Origin: Kerstersia gyiorum
GTDB lineage: Bacteria; Pseudomonadota; Gammaproteobacteria; Burkholderiales; Burkholderiaceae_B
Direction: 5' to 3'
DNA length: 64,000 nucleotides
Assembly (NCBI RefSeq): GCF_004216755.1
Contig: NZ_SGWZ01000004.1
Span: 334,158 to 398,157 of the forward strand
Shown here in pieces: positions 32,231 to 40,086 of this stretch (position 1 is the stretch's first letter; every line of letters starts with the position of its first letter). A program made the translations under genes and the position numbers. The notes beneath the pieces were generated by a model, which was given only the letters and a program-made list of their open reading frames with translations, ran no database searches and was not told where the DNA came from.

Positions 32231-34741
32231 TTGGCAAATCGAACGCAAAAAAGTGGGCCAAGGCCCCGTAGAACGGCCGCGGATGCGGCGACACAGGCCG
32301 CTGTGCCGGCCACGACAGGCGTGCCGCTGCCTCCGGATTTCGATCCGGATGTACCCAGCCGCGAGAAATTATTGGCAGCGCTGCGCGCTGTCGGAGAACC
32401 CCTGACGCCGGATGAACTGGCGCGGCAAATGAACGTGGTGCGCGAAGCCACGCGCCGGGGTTTCGATCGTCGCCTGGCGGCGATGGAACGGGATGGCCAA
32501 CTGCACACCAACCGCAAAGGGGTGCTGCTGCTGGCCAATAAATTGGATTTTGTTGCCGGGCGGGTGCAAGGTCATCGCGATGGCTTCGGCTTTCTGGTGC
32601 CTGACGCCGGCGGCCAGGACTTATTCCTCTCGCCGCGTGAAATGCGCAAGGTGCTGCATGGTGACCGTGTGCTGGTCAAACCCACGGGCGAATACCGGGG
32701 CAAGCCGGAAGGGGTGATTGTCGAGGTGCTCGAGCGCCGCACCAATCGCCTGGTGGGGCGCTTCCTGAATGAAAGCGGCGTGAATATCGTCGTGCCCGAG
32801 GATCAGCGCATCAAGCACGATATTCTCGTGCCGCCGGCGGAAACTGGGGGCGCGGAACCGGGCCAGGTGGTCACGGTTGAAATCATCGCGCAGCCCTCGC
32901 GCCACAGCCAGCCGCTGGGCCGGGTGGTGGAGGTGCTGGGGCAGGTGGACGATCCGGGCATGGAGATTGAAATTGCCGTGCGCAAGTTCGACGTACCTGT
33001 CGATTTTTCTGATGCCGGCGCGGCCCAGGCCGAGCGCACGCCGGACAGCGTGCGACGTACCGACTTGAAGGGACGCTTCGACCTGCGCGACGTGCCCTTC
33101 ATTACGATTGACGGCGAAGACGCGCGCGACTTCGACGATGCTGTTTATGCGGAAGCCATAGAGCTGGGCACGGAAAAGCGCCGTCGTCCGGGCTGGCGGC
33201 TGCTGGTCGCGATTGCCGACGTCAGCCATTACGTGCGGGAAGGGGATGCGCTGGATGTGGACGCGCGTGAACGCGGTACCAGCGTGTATTTCCCGCGCCG
33301 CGTGATTCCCATGCTGCCCGAAGCGCTGTCCAACGGAATTTGCTCGCTGAACCCGGGCGTTGACCGCCTGGTGCTGGTTTGCGACATGGTGATTCCGGCC
33401 AGTGGCGCCAAGGCCGGCCAGGTGACGGCTTACCAGTTCTATAACGCGGTCATTCATTCGCACGCCCGTACGACCTATAACCAGGTCTGGGAAGGCTTGC
33501 AACATCCTGAAGGCCCGGCGGGCCGTGTGCTGGGCGATCGCCTGGCGGATGTCCAATCGCTGTATGAACTCTATCGCCTGCTGGCGCAGGCGCGCGTGAA
33601 GCGCGGCGCTATTGATTTCGATACTGTCGAAACCCGTATTGTCTGCAATGCACTGGGGCGTATCGAGCAAATCGTGCCGATGGTGCGCAATGATGCGCAC
33701 AAGCTGATCGAAGAATGCATGCTGGCGGCCAATACCTGCGCGGCGGACTTCATGCAGCGCAGCAAGCATCCGGGGCTGTATCGTATCCACGAAGGCCCCA
33801 GCAACGAGCGCTTGCAGGCCCTGCGTGAATTCCTGCGCCTGCAGGGGCTGACACTGGGCGGTGGCGACGAACCACGTCCTGCGGATTATCTGGCCTTGCT
33901 GGAATCGGTGCGTTCGCGTCCTGATTATGGCCTGCTGCAGACCATGTGCCTGCGCTCCATGCAACAGGCGATCTACGGTCCGGACAACGTCGGGCACTTC
34001 GGTCTGGCGTATCCCTCGTATACCCACTTCACTTCGCCGATCCGGCGCTATCCCGACCTGCTGACGCACCGGGTGATCAAGAGCCTGCTGGAAGGCAAGC
34101 GCTACGTGCCGCATCTGGAAGGCAAGATGCCGGCAACCACGGTACGCGAGAAGCGTGCGCAAGAGCACGATACCTGGGAGCGCCTGGGGCTGATGCTGTC
34201 GGCGACGGAACGCCGCGCGGACGAAGCGTCACGCGACGTTGAGGCCTGGCTCAAGTGCTGGTTCGTCAAGGAGCGCGTCGGCGAAAGCTTCAGCGGCCGC
34301 GTGACGGGCGTGGCAAGCTTCGGCATCTTCGTGACGCTCGACGGCCTGCATGTGGAAGGGATGGTGCACGTATCGGAGCTGGGGACAGAGTACTTCCAGT
34401 TCAACGAAGCCCTGCATGAGTTGCGTGGTGAGCGCACCGGCATGCGCTATCGCCTGACGGATGCCGTGCAGGTTCAGGTGGCGCGGGTCGACCTGGAAGC
34501 CCGACGCATTGAGTTCCGCCTGGAAAAAAGCACCAGCTACGACGCCTTGCTCAAGGCGGCGCGCAAGAGTGGGGATGAAGAGCCCCGGCGCATCCGCAAG
34601 GCAGCGGCACCCAAGCCCGCAGAATTGAAAGGAACGGCTTCGCAACGCCGCGCCGCAGCCGCGAAAGCGCTGAGGGCGGAACGGGCGACGGGCCAGGCTA
34701 AGAAACAGTCCGCCAAACAGGCTGGACGCAAGAGGCGTTGA
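32231..34741 (+). CDS. rnr: Ribonuclease R
   Basis: The 836-residue protein is a processive 3'-to-5' exoribonuclease able to degrade structured RNA. Domains in order: a helix-turn-helix-like N-terminus (~40-105), two cold-shock domains, the RNB catalytic domain with DGEDARDFDD (294-303) holding the metal-binding aspartates, an S1 domain from about 684 to 765, and a basic Lys/Arg-rich tail. Start is TTG at 32231, giving the familiar MANRT opening; a purine run (GAAGAG) lies about eleven bases upstream. rlmB starts one base after its stop, so the two are co-transcribed, as in other proteobacteria. Confidence 0.96.
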   Translation: MANRTQKSGPRPRRTAADAATQAAVPATTGVPLPPDFDPDVPSREKLLAALRAVGEPLTPDELARQMNVVREATRRGFDRRLAAMERDGQLHTNRKGVLLLANKLDFVAGRVQGHRDGFGFLVPDAGGQDLFLSPREMRKVLHGDRVLVKPTGEYRGKPEGVIVEVLERRTNRLVGRFLNESGVNIVVPEDQRIKHDILVPPAETGGAEPGQVVTVEIIAQPSRHSQPLGRVVEVLGQVDDPGMEIEIAVRKFDVPVDFSDAGAAQAERTPDSVRRTDLKGRFDLRDVPFITIDGEDARDFDDAVYAEAIELGTEKRRRPGWRLLVAIADVSHYVREGDALDVDARERGTSVYFPRRVIPMLPEALSNGICSLNPGVDRLVLVCDMVIPASGAKAGQVTAYQFYNAVIHSHARTTYNQVWEGLQHPEGPAGRVLGDRLADVQSLYELYRLLAQARVKRGAIDFDTVETRIVCNALGRIEQIVPMVRNDAHKLIEECMLAANTCAADFMQRSKHPGLYRIHEGPSNERLQALREFLRLQGLTLGGGDEPRPADYLALLESVRSRPDYGLLQTMCLRSMQQAIYGPDNVGHFGLAYPSYTHFTSPIRRYPDLLTHRVIKSLLEGKRYVPHLEGKMPATTVREKRAQEHDTWERLGLMLSATERRADEASRDVEAWLKCWFVKERVGESFSGRVTGVASFGIFVTLDGLHVEGMVHVSELGTEYFQFNEALHELRGERTGMRYRLTDAVQVQVARVDLEARRIEFRLEKSTSYDALLKAARKSGDEEPRRIRKAAAPKPAELKGTASQRRAAAAKALRAERATGQAKKQSAKQAGRKRR

Positions 34742-34742
34742 T

Positions 34743-35486
34743 ATGGCAGCAGATGTACAGGTTTTGGCAGGTTTCCATGCGGTGGCAGCGCGTCTGCGCC
34801 ATGCGCCGGATTCGGTGAAAGAGGTGTATTACGACGCGCAGCGCCGCGACAAGCGGATGGCAGCGTTGCTGGAACAGGTGAAGCGGGCCGGCAGCGCCGC
34901 GCATGGCGTGCCGGCCGAACGGCTCGACGGCCTGGCCAAGGGCTTGCGTCACCAGGGCATCGTGGCCCTGGCGGACACCCGCGTGCTGGCCGTGGATATC
35001 GACGAAGTGCTGGACGAAATCGAAGGGCCGCCCCTGTTGCTGGTACTCGATGGCGTGACCGACCCGCATAATCTGGGCGCTTGCCTGCGTACCGCAGATG
35101 CAGCGGGCGTGCATGCTGTGATCGCGCCCCGCGACCGCGCCGTCGGCCTGAATGCCACGGTTCAGCGTGTGGCCTGCGGCGCCGCCGATACAGTGCCGTA
35201 CATCATGGTGACCAACCTGGCGCGCACCTTGCGTGGCCTGAAGGAGCGGGGCATCTGGGTTGTCGGCACCGATGACCAGGCCACGGATGCCATCCATGCT
35301 GTGGATGCGCGCCTGCCTACGGCCTGGGTCATGGGGGCGGAAGGCGAGGGTATGCGCCGCCTGACGCGTGAAACCTGCGATCATCTGGTGAACATTCCCA
35401 TGCTGGGGGCGGTGGAAAGCCTGAATGTCAGCGTCGCCAGCGCGGTCTGCCTGTACGAGTCCGTGCGTCAGCGCCAGCAGGCGTAA
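34743..35486 (+). CDS. rlmB: 23S rRNA 2'-O-methyltransferase RlmB (SpoU family)
   Basis: It methylates the ribose of G2251 in 23S rRNA using S-adenosylmethionine. The protein has 247 residues. The N-terminal substrate-binding domain (~1-80) is followed by the SPOUT fold with LVLDGVTDPHNLGACLRTAD (motif 1), TAWVMGAEGEGMRRL (motif 2) and IPMLGAVESLNVSVASAV (motif 3, the cofactor knot). It sits one base after rnr, a pairing common in proteobacteria. Confidence 0.96.
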   Translation: MAADVQVLAGFHAVAARLRHAPDSVKEVYYDAQRRDKRMAALLEQVKRAGSAAHGVPAERLDGLAKGLRHQGIVALADTRVLAVDIDEVLDEIEGPPLLLVLDGVTDPHNLGACLRTADAAGVHAVIAPRDRAVGLNATVQRVACGAADTVPYIMVTNLARTLRGLKERGIWVVGTDDQATDAIHAVDARLPTAWVMGAEGEGMRRLTRETCDHLVNIPMLGAVESLNVSVASAVCLYESVRQRQQA

Positions 35487-35540
35487 ACTATCGACATATC
35501 TTCCCGTTTGACGGCCGCCGCAGGCGGCTCACTACCGAAA

Positions 35541-36800
35541 ATGACCAAGCAGCAAGGCTTTACCACCACCATCCTGCATGCCGACAGGCGTTCCAATGTC
35601 GAGCATGGCGCGGTTCATAAACCCATGCATACGTCGTCGGAATATGCCTATGCCGACGCCAGGGAGCTGGCAGAGGTGTTCCAGGGCAAGTCCGGCTTTA
35701 CGTATGCTCGCCAGGGGACGCCGACGACGCAGGCGCTGGAGGTGAAGCTCTCGGCCATGGAAGGCGGCCAGTCAACCGTGACGTTCTCGACCGGGATGGC
35801 GGCGCTGGCAGCCATCTTCACGACCTTGCTGCGCAAGGGTGACCATCTCGTTTCCAGCCGGCATATTTTTGGCAATACCAATAGCCTGTTCCTGACGCTC
35901 AACGAAATGGGCGTGGACGTGACTTTGGTGGATGCAACGGACGCTGCCAACGTGCAGGCGGCCTTGCGGCCGGAGACGCGCATGGTCTTCACGGAAACCA
36001 TTGCCAACCCCGGTACGCAGATCGCCGACCTGCTGGCTATCGGTGAAATCTGCCGCGCACGCGGCCTGGTGTATGTCGTAGACAACACTTTGACTTCGCC
36101 CTGGCTGTTCCGTGGCAAGGATGCTGGCGCAGCGCTTGTGATGAATTCCTTGTCCAAGTACATCGGTGGCCACGGCCATGCGCTGGGCGGTTCAGTGACT
36201 GCCACGGGGTGCTACGACTGGAAGGATTACCCGAATATTTTCGACAGCTACCGCCAGGGAGATTCCCTGGGCTGGGGGCTGTTGCAGGTCAAGAAAAAAG
36301 GCCTGAGAGACATGGGCGGCACGCTGGCGGCCGAGCCGGCGCACCGCATCGCCGTGGGCGCGGAGACGCTCTCTCTGCGTATGGACAAGGCCTGCGCCAA
36401 CGCACTGGCGTTGGCGCGCTTCCTTGAGCGTCATCCGCTGGTGGCGCGGGTGCATTACCCTGGCCTGCCATCGCACCCGCAGCACGAACGCGCCCAGGCG
36501 CTGTTCAAGGGCCGTTTTGGGGCGCTGATGGGGGTCGAGCTGGCGCCGGGCCTGGATTGTTTTACATTCCTTAACCACTTGAGGGTTGTTGCCCTCTCGA
36601 CTCACCTCGGTGATACCCGCACACTGGCACTACCGGCGGCCCATACCATTTATTATGAAATGGGCGCGGCGCGCCGTGCGGAGATGGGGATTGCGGACAG
36701 TTTGATCCGGGTTTCGGTCGGCATCGAGGAGGAAGAGGACCTGATTGCTGATTTCGACCAGGGGCTGGCGGCAGCACAAGCCGGTCTCCAGGACGTCTGA
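35541..36800 (+). CDS. Cys/Met-metabolism PLP-dependent enzyme (cystathionine gamma-synthase / sulfhydrylase family)
   Basis: The protein has 419 residues from ATG 35541; an upstream TTG at 35508 would add eleven residues. The PLP lysine is Lys206 in NSLSKYIGGHGH, and the family context is shown by FSTGMAALAAIF, TETIANPGTQIADL and VDNTLTSPWLF. Enzymes of this family replace or eliminate the gamma-substituent of homoserine esters, making homocysteine or cystathionine. Sequence alone does not separate O-succinyl- or O-acetylhomoserine sulfhydrylase from cystathionine gamma-synthase. The ribosome site is weak. It is followed by an intrinsic terminator, so it ends the rnr-rlmB direction of transcription. 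Confidence 0.88.
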   Translation: MTKQQGFTTTILHADRRSNVEHGAVHKPMHTSSEYAYADARELAEVFQGKSGFTYARQGTPTTQALEVKLSAMEGGQSTVTFSTGMAALAAIFTTLLRKGDHLVSSRHIFGNTNSLFLTLNEMGVDVTLVDATDAANVQAALRPETRMVFTETIANPGTQIADLLAIGEICRARGLVYVVDNTLTSPWLFRGKDAGAALVMNSLSKYIGGHGHALGGSVTATGCYDWKDYPNIFDSYRQGDSLGWGLLQVKKKGLRDMGGTLAAEPAHRIAVGAETLSLRMDKACANALALARFLERHPLVARVHYPGLPSHPQHERAQALFKGRFGALMGVELAPGLDCFTFLNHLRVVALSTHLGDTRTLALPAAHTIYYEMGAARRAEMGIADSLIRVSVGIEEEEDLIADFDQGLAAAQAGLQDV

Positions 36801-36819
36801 ACGCAGTGCCGAAGGGCGT

Positions 36820-36848
36820 TGCGGGCCAGGGCTGGCGGCATTTTTTTT
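36820..36848 (+). terminator. Intrinsic terminator after the PLP enzyme gene
   Basis: TGC, then GCCA-GGGC-TGGC, then GCA form a short GC-rich stem (36820-36840, with an internal mismatch) followed at once by eight T residues. Confidence 0.75.
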
Positions 36849-36849
36849 C

Positions 36850-36879
36850 TTGACAGTGCCGTCTGCCCCAAGGCCTAAT
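36850..36879 (+). promoter_or_regulatory. Sigma-70 promoter for the HU gene
   Basis: A perfect -35 TTGACA (36850-36855) and a -10-like CCTAAT (36874-36879) are 18 bases apart. The -35 abuts the T-run of the preceding terminator. The transcript would have a leader of about 145 bases before the HU start. Confidence 0.65.
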
Positions 36880-37032
36880 ACGCATCTGCGTCTGCGATAA
36901 GCTGGTATGCCGACTGGCGGCCCATCTGGACGGGACCGGCGGCCGGCTGCGCTGTAAAGGGAGCAGCTTCTGCCTACAGGATGCCTGCTTCGCGTAACGA
37001 CAACTTCATACCTAATGAGGGGTAATTTCTAA

Positions 37033-37305
37033 ATGAACAAGACCGAACTGATCGACCACATTGCCGGTGAAGCAGACATCTCCAAGGCTGCTGCCGGCCG
37101 TGCGCTTGACGCTTTCGTTGAGGCCGTGAAGGCTGCCCTCAAGCAAGGTGATTCGGTAACGCTGGTTGGCTTTGGCACGTTCGACGTGTCCGAGCGTTCC
37201 GAGCGTTCGGGCCGCAACCCGCGCACCGGCGAGGTCATCAAGATCGAATCCGCGAAGGTGCCCAAGTTCCGTCCGGGCAAGGCTCTGAAAGACGCCGTCA
37301 ACTAA
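37033..37305 (+). CDS. hupB: DNA-binding protein HU
   Basis: The 90-residue protein is a nucleoid-associated dimer that bends DNA. It begins MNKTELIDHIA and contains the HU/IHF signature region GFGTFDVSERSERSGRNPRT in the DNA-binding arm, with RNP at the tip. AGGGG lies about twelve bases upstream of the ATG. HU rather than IHF is indicated by length and by the MNKTELIDHIA start typical of HU-beta in Burkholderiales. Single gene under the 36850 promoter. Confidence 0.97.
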   Translation: MNKTELIDHIAGEADISKAAAGRALDAFVEAVKAALKQGDSVTLVGFGTFDVSERSERSGRNPRTGEVIKIESAKVPKFRPGKALKDAVN

Positions 37306-37312
37306 ATCGCGC

Positions 37313-37347
37313 TTGGCGAGCACTATACTTACATGTATAATGCTCGC
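37313..37347 (+). promoter_or_regulatory. Promoter for tRNA-Val, overlapping a hairpin at the HU gene end
   Basis: TTGGCG (37313-37318) and a perfect TATAAT (37336-37341) are 17 bases apart. The same stretch folds as GCGAGCA/TGCTCGC with inner TATAC/GTATA and is followed by TTT. It starts eight bases after the HU stop. Confidence 0.75.
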
Positions 37348-37410
37348 TTTCGCTGTGACGCGAAGGCTGTATGGAGTCACTACCTGCAAGCCATCGCATC
37401 CAGCGCGGAT

Positions 37411-37486
37411 GGATGTTTAGCTCAGCTGGTAGAGCGGCGCCCTTACAAGGCGTAGGTCGGCGGTTCGAACCCGTCAACATCCACCA
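37411..37486 (+). tRNA. tRNA-Val(TAC)
   Basis: A 76-base gene with encoded CCA. The acceptor stem pairs GGATGTT with AACATCC; the D-arm has AGCTCAGCTGGTAGAGC, the anticodon stem-loop CGCCC-TTACAAG-GCG gives anticodon TAC, and the T-arm has GGTTCGAACCC (with the usual GTTCGAA). A sigma-70 promoter lies 70 bases upstream and a terminator follows. Confidence 0.97.
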
Positions 37487-37499
37487 GAATTCAATACTG

Positions 37500-37537
37500 A
37501 AAGGCACCCGGAGTCTCCGGAGTGCCTTTTTTGTTTT
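37500..37537 (+). terminator. Intrinsic terminator for tRNA-Val
   Basis: AAAGGCAC (37500-37507) pairs with GTGCCTTT (37522-37529), with an inner CCGG/CCGG pairing, and is followed by a T-rich run (TTTTTTGTTTT). Confidence 0.92.
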
Positions 37538-37713
37538 ATGCAGCAGGGGCGGCGTGGCAGCATGCGCTATGGCGGGGCTGCGGCAGGGGCTGGTGTGCTT
37601 TGCAGGTATGTGACTACGGCCATATTCCGTTGCAAGAACGTGGCGCAGAGCGGCGTCGTCCAACAAGACAATCTGCTATAAGTATCGCTGGTATCTTGTT
37701 GATGGAGTTGAAT

Positions 37714-37953
37714 ATGCATGTATCCCTGCGCTACGGCCGAGCCGCTGGATTGGCGTTTCTGGTCCTGTTGGCTTCCGGTTGCTCAGTCATCGGCCTGGGA
37801 AGCTCGGACCGCAGCAGCGATCGTGGTGGCAATTGCGAGGCGGACCCCAGCGCCTGCGCTTACGGGCCAGGCGAACGCGAATACGCGGAAAAAGAGGCTG
37901 CGCGCCTGAACAAGGAATCGGCTGCAAAGTTGCGCCGCGGTTCACGGCGATGA
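37714..37953 (+). CDS. Small lipoprotein, unknown function
   Basis: The protein has 79 residues from ATG 37714, which has GGAG six bases upstream. A basic and hydrophobic N-terminus ends in the lipobox LASGC, so it is expected to be lipidated at the cysteine and anchored in the envelope. The mature part is short, with CEADPSACAYGPGEREYAEKE and a basic, charged tail ending RRGSRR. I recognise no domain. Longer upstream frames add unrelated sequence. It stands alone between tRNA-Val and the LysR block. Confidence 0.8.
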   Translation: MHVSLRYGRAAGLAFLVLLASGCSVIGLGSSDRSSDRGGNCEADPSACAYGPGEREYAEKEAARLNKESAAKLRRGSRR

Positions 37954-38108
37954 CAGCATGGGTTTTTTGCTGATAGCGCGGCAAATGGGACGACAGCAAG
38001 GCGTTTCGCCGTAACAAGTCGGTGGCATTGCGACATGCGACAGATGCCGTTGCAGGAGGAGCGAATCAAGGGGCGAGGACGTCGTTACTCATTGCTGGCG
38101 CACGGGGC

Positions 38109-39005
38109 TTACTGCTGCATCAGCTCAATGATCCAATCAACGAAAACCCGCAGTTTGACGCTGACATGCCGATTCGGTGGAAATGCCAGGTACAGGGGCA
38201 TGGGATTGAAACGCCATTGCTCAAATAACGGAATCAAGGCACCACGAGCTTGATGTGCGGCCGCCATATAGCGTGGCAGCGCAATCACGCCCAATCCAGC
38301 CAAGCCGGCTTCGAGGTAGGCATTGCCGTCATCCACTGCGAGTACATAGCTACTCTTGATTTCAATACGTTCGCTCCCACAGTGCAGTGCCAGAGGGTCG
38401 ACTCTTCCGGTACGTGAGGACAAGAATCCCACTATGCGATGGTCGGTGTTTTCCAGCTCTCGCGGATGCGCAGGGATGCCCAGGCGTTCGACATAACTCG
38501 GTGCCACGTAGGCGCCGATTGGCAAGTCGCCGACATGGCGTGCGATCAGCGATTGGTCCTTGATTTCGCCTCCGCGCAAGACACAGTCCACGTTATCGCC
38601 GATCAGGTCCACGACCCGGTCGCTCACGCCCATGTCGAACTGGATATCAGGGTAGCGTGTGTGGAAAGTCGGTAGCGCTGGCACCAAGATGAGGCGCGCC
38701 AGCGGGCTGGGCACATCCACGCGCAGCCGTCCTCTGGGTGTAATTGCTGCATTGGACAAACTGGTTTCAGCATCGTCCATGTCCGCCAGAAGGCGGATGA
38801 CGCGCTCGTAGTAGACCGCTCCATCGGGAGTCACACCGAGCTTGCGGGTAGTGCGATGGAGTAACTTGACGCGCAGGCGAGCTTCCAGCTGCTGCACGAG
38901 TTGCGTCACTGTGGTTCTGCTCATGTGCAGTGTCTGGGCGGCCTTTGTGAAGCTACCTGCCTCCACCACACGAGCAAAGGCGCGCATCGCATCGAAGCGA
39001 TCCAT
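38109..39005 (-). CDS. LysR-family transcriptional regulator
   Basis: The 298-residue protein has the N-terminal LysR helix-turn-helix (opening MDRFDAMRAFARVVEAGSF, recognition helix around SRTTVTQLVQQLE) and a substrate-binding effector domain (~95-295), close to the group that includes DsdC/CrgA-like regulators. It is divergent from the RidA-family gene, and a large nested palindrome lies 12 bases upstream of its ATG, the expected binding site. Coding sequence here looks less G+C-biased than in the housekeeping genes, suggesting recent arrival. The effector is unknown. Confidence 0.9.
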   Translation of the reverse strand: MDRFDAMRAFARVVEAGSFTKAAQTLHMSRTTVTQLVQQLEARLRVKLLHRTTRKLGVTPDGAVYYERVIRLLADMDDAETSLSNAAITPRGRLRVDVPSPLARLILVPALPTFHTRYPDIQFDMGVSDRVVDLIGDNVDCVLRGGEIKDQSLIARHVGDLPIGAYVAPSYVERLGIPAHPRELENTDHRIVGFLSSRTGRVDPLALHCGSERIEIKSSYVLAVDDGNAYLEAGLAGLGVIALPRYMAAAHQARGALIPLFEQWRFNPMPLYLAFPPNRHVSVKLRVFVDWIIELMQQ

Positions 39006-39016
39006 CCCTTATCCTC

Positions 39017-39061
39017 TTTTGTCCACGATTGTTTGGATTTTACAAACAATGATGGACAAAA
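39017..39061. promoter_or_regulatory. Nested palindromic operator between lysR and ridA-like genes
   Basis: Inner arms ATTGTTTG (39028-39035) and CAAACAAT (39043-39050) pair perfectly around seven bases. Outer arms TTTTGTCC (39017-39024) and GGACAAAA (39054-39061) also pair perfectly, each three bases away from its inner arm. The 45-base site fits a LysR tetramer contacting two half-site pairs and lies between divergent genes. Confidence 0.85.
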
Positions 39062-39144
39062 TTGCTTGTTTATCTACCCGATCCCGCGCCTGTAAAGTGC
39101 CTTTTGCCCATTGGCAGATTGCCCCCCATTGCAGAGGTACAGAC

Positions 39145-39534
39145 ATGACAGCACGTGAAGCCGTTTTTCCCCCAGGTCGGCAGGCGCTCTATGAACGTAA
39201 TCGGTATTCACCGGCCATCAAGTCCAACGGCTTCCTATTTGTCTCGGGGCAGGTTGGAAGCCGCGCGGATGGCTCGTGTGAGCAAGATCTAAAAGCACAG
39301 GTCAGGTTGGCATTCGATAACCTTAATGCCGTTCTCATGGCTGCGGGCTGCACGTTCAGCGACGTGGTCGACGTGACCCTCTTTGTTGTCGATCCCGAGT
39401 CGAACCTTGAGGCTATCTGGAGTGTTTTTCCAGAATATTGGGGGGAGGCGCCTTACCCCGCTCTGACCGGGATCGGCGTGACGTGGCTTTACGGATTCCA
39501 GTTTGAGATCAAGGTGATTGCCAAGCTGTCCTAA
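39145..39534 (+). CDS. RidA/YjgF-family protein
   Basis: The protein has 129 residues from ATG 39145, with AGAGG about eight bases upstream. RidA-family features include the SPAIKSNGFLFVSGQVG segment and DLKAQVRLAFDNLNAVLMAA. RidA proteins form trimers that hydrolyse reactive enamine/imine intermediates, and relatives act in catabolic pathways. In RidA the key Arg lies in a C-terminal RxxxEI-type motif; here the comparable part reads PALTGIGVTWLYGFQFEIKV without that Arg, so this may be a divergent Rid subgroup with a different activity. It is probably controlled by the divergent LysR protein. Confidence 0.85.
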   Translation: MTAREAVFPPGRQALYERNRYSPAIKSNGFLFVSGQVGSRADGSCEQDLKAQVRLAFDNLNAVLMAAGCTFSDVVDVTLFVVDPESNLEAIWSVFPEYWGEAPYPALTGIGVTWLYGFQFEIKVIAKLS

Positions 39535-39582
39535 CTTCCCTGGCTACCCTGGTTCTCGTAAGGGCTGCCAGTCCGATATATA

Positions 39583-39996
39583 TCAGCATTGGTTGGCATC
39601 GTAAGTTTGGCGTAATTGCTCGACACGAGGAAGGTTTTCTCTAACCCACGAGTTGATGCCTTCCAGCGCACGAAGCATGCTCTGGCCCAGCTCCGTGATT
39701 TCATACTCGACGCGTGGAGGCACTTCGGGAAAATAGTGGCGTTCTACCAAGCCATCTCGTTCAAGGTTCCTCAGGGTCAGCGTCAGCATGCGCTGGGTGA
39801 TGCCTTCCACCTCACGCTTTATCTCGGAAAATCGCAGCCGATGATCACCCGCGATGGCAAGGCGCCAGATGACCTGTACGGTCCATTTGTCACCGAGTCG
39901 CGTGCAGATTCCATTGGAGGGAATAGGCTGGAAGGATGAATCACCTGCGTGTTTCCCGTTGATGCCGTCTGATCCTGCGTGATTCCTAAGTTTCAT
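39583..39996 (-). CDS. HxlR-family winged-helix regulator
   Basis: The protein has 137 residues. HxlR features are clear: a cysteine in the N-terminal helix (GICTRLGDKWTVQVIWRL), the winged helix with RFSEIKREVEGITQRMLTLT and the wing ERHYFPEVPPRVEYEIT. Many HxlR proteins sense electrophiles or oxidants through that N-terminal cysteine and control a neighbouring oxidoreductase gene. The divergent NmrA-type gene 90 bases away is the obvious candidate target. The N-terminus is about 20 residues longer than in compact members. Confidence 0.92.
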   Translation of the reverse strand: MKLRNHAGSDGINGKHAGDSSFQPIPSNGICTRLGDKWTVQVIWRLAIAGDHRLRFSEIKREVEGITQRMLTLTLRNLERDGLVERHYFPEVPPRVEYEITELGQSMLRALEGINSWVRENLPRVEQLRQTYDANQC

Positions 39997-40086
39997 TTTT
40001 GTGCCCGAGGTTCAAAAAAGTGCCGTCTTCCGCAATTCAGGGATAGGGGAAAGAATACGACATTCCCCTTTTTTGTGAACGGCATC

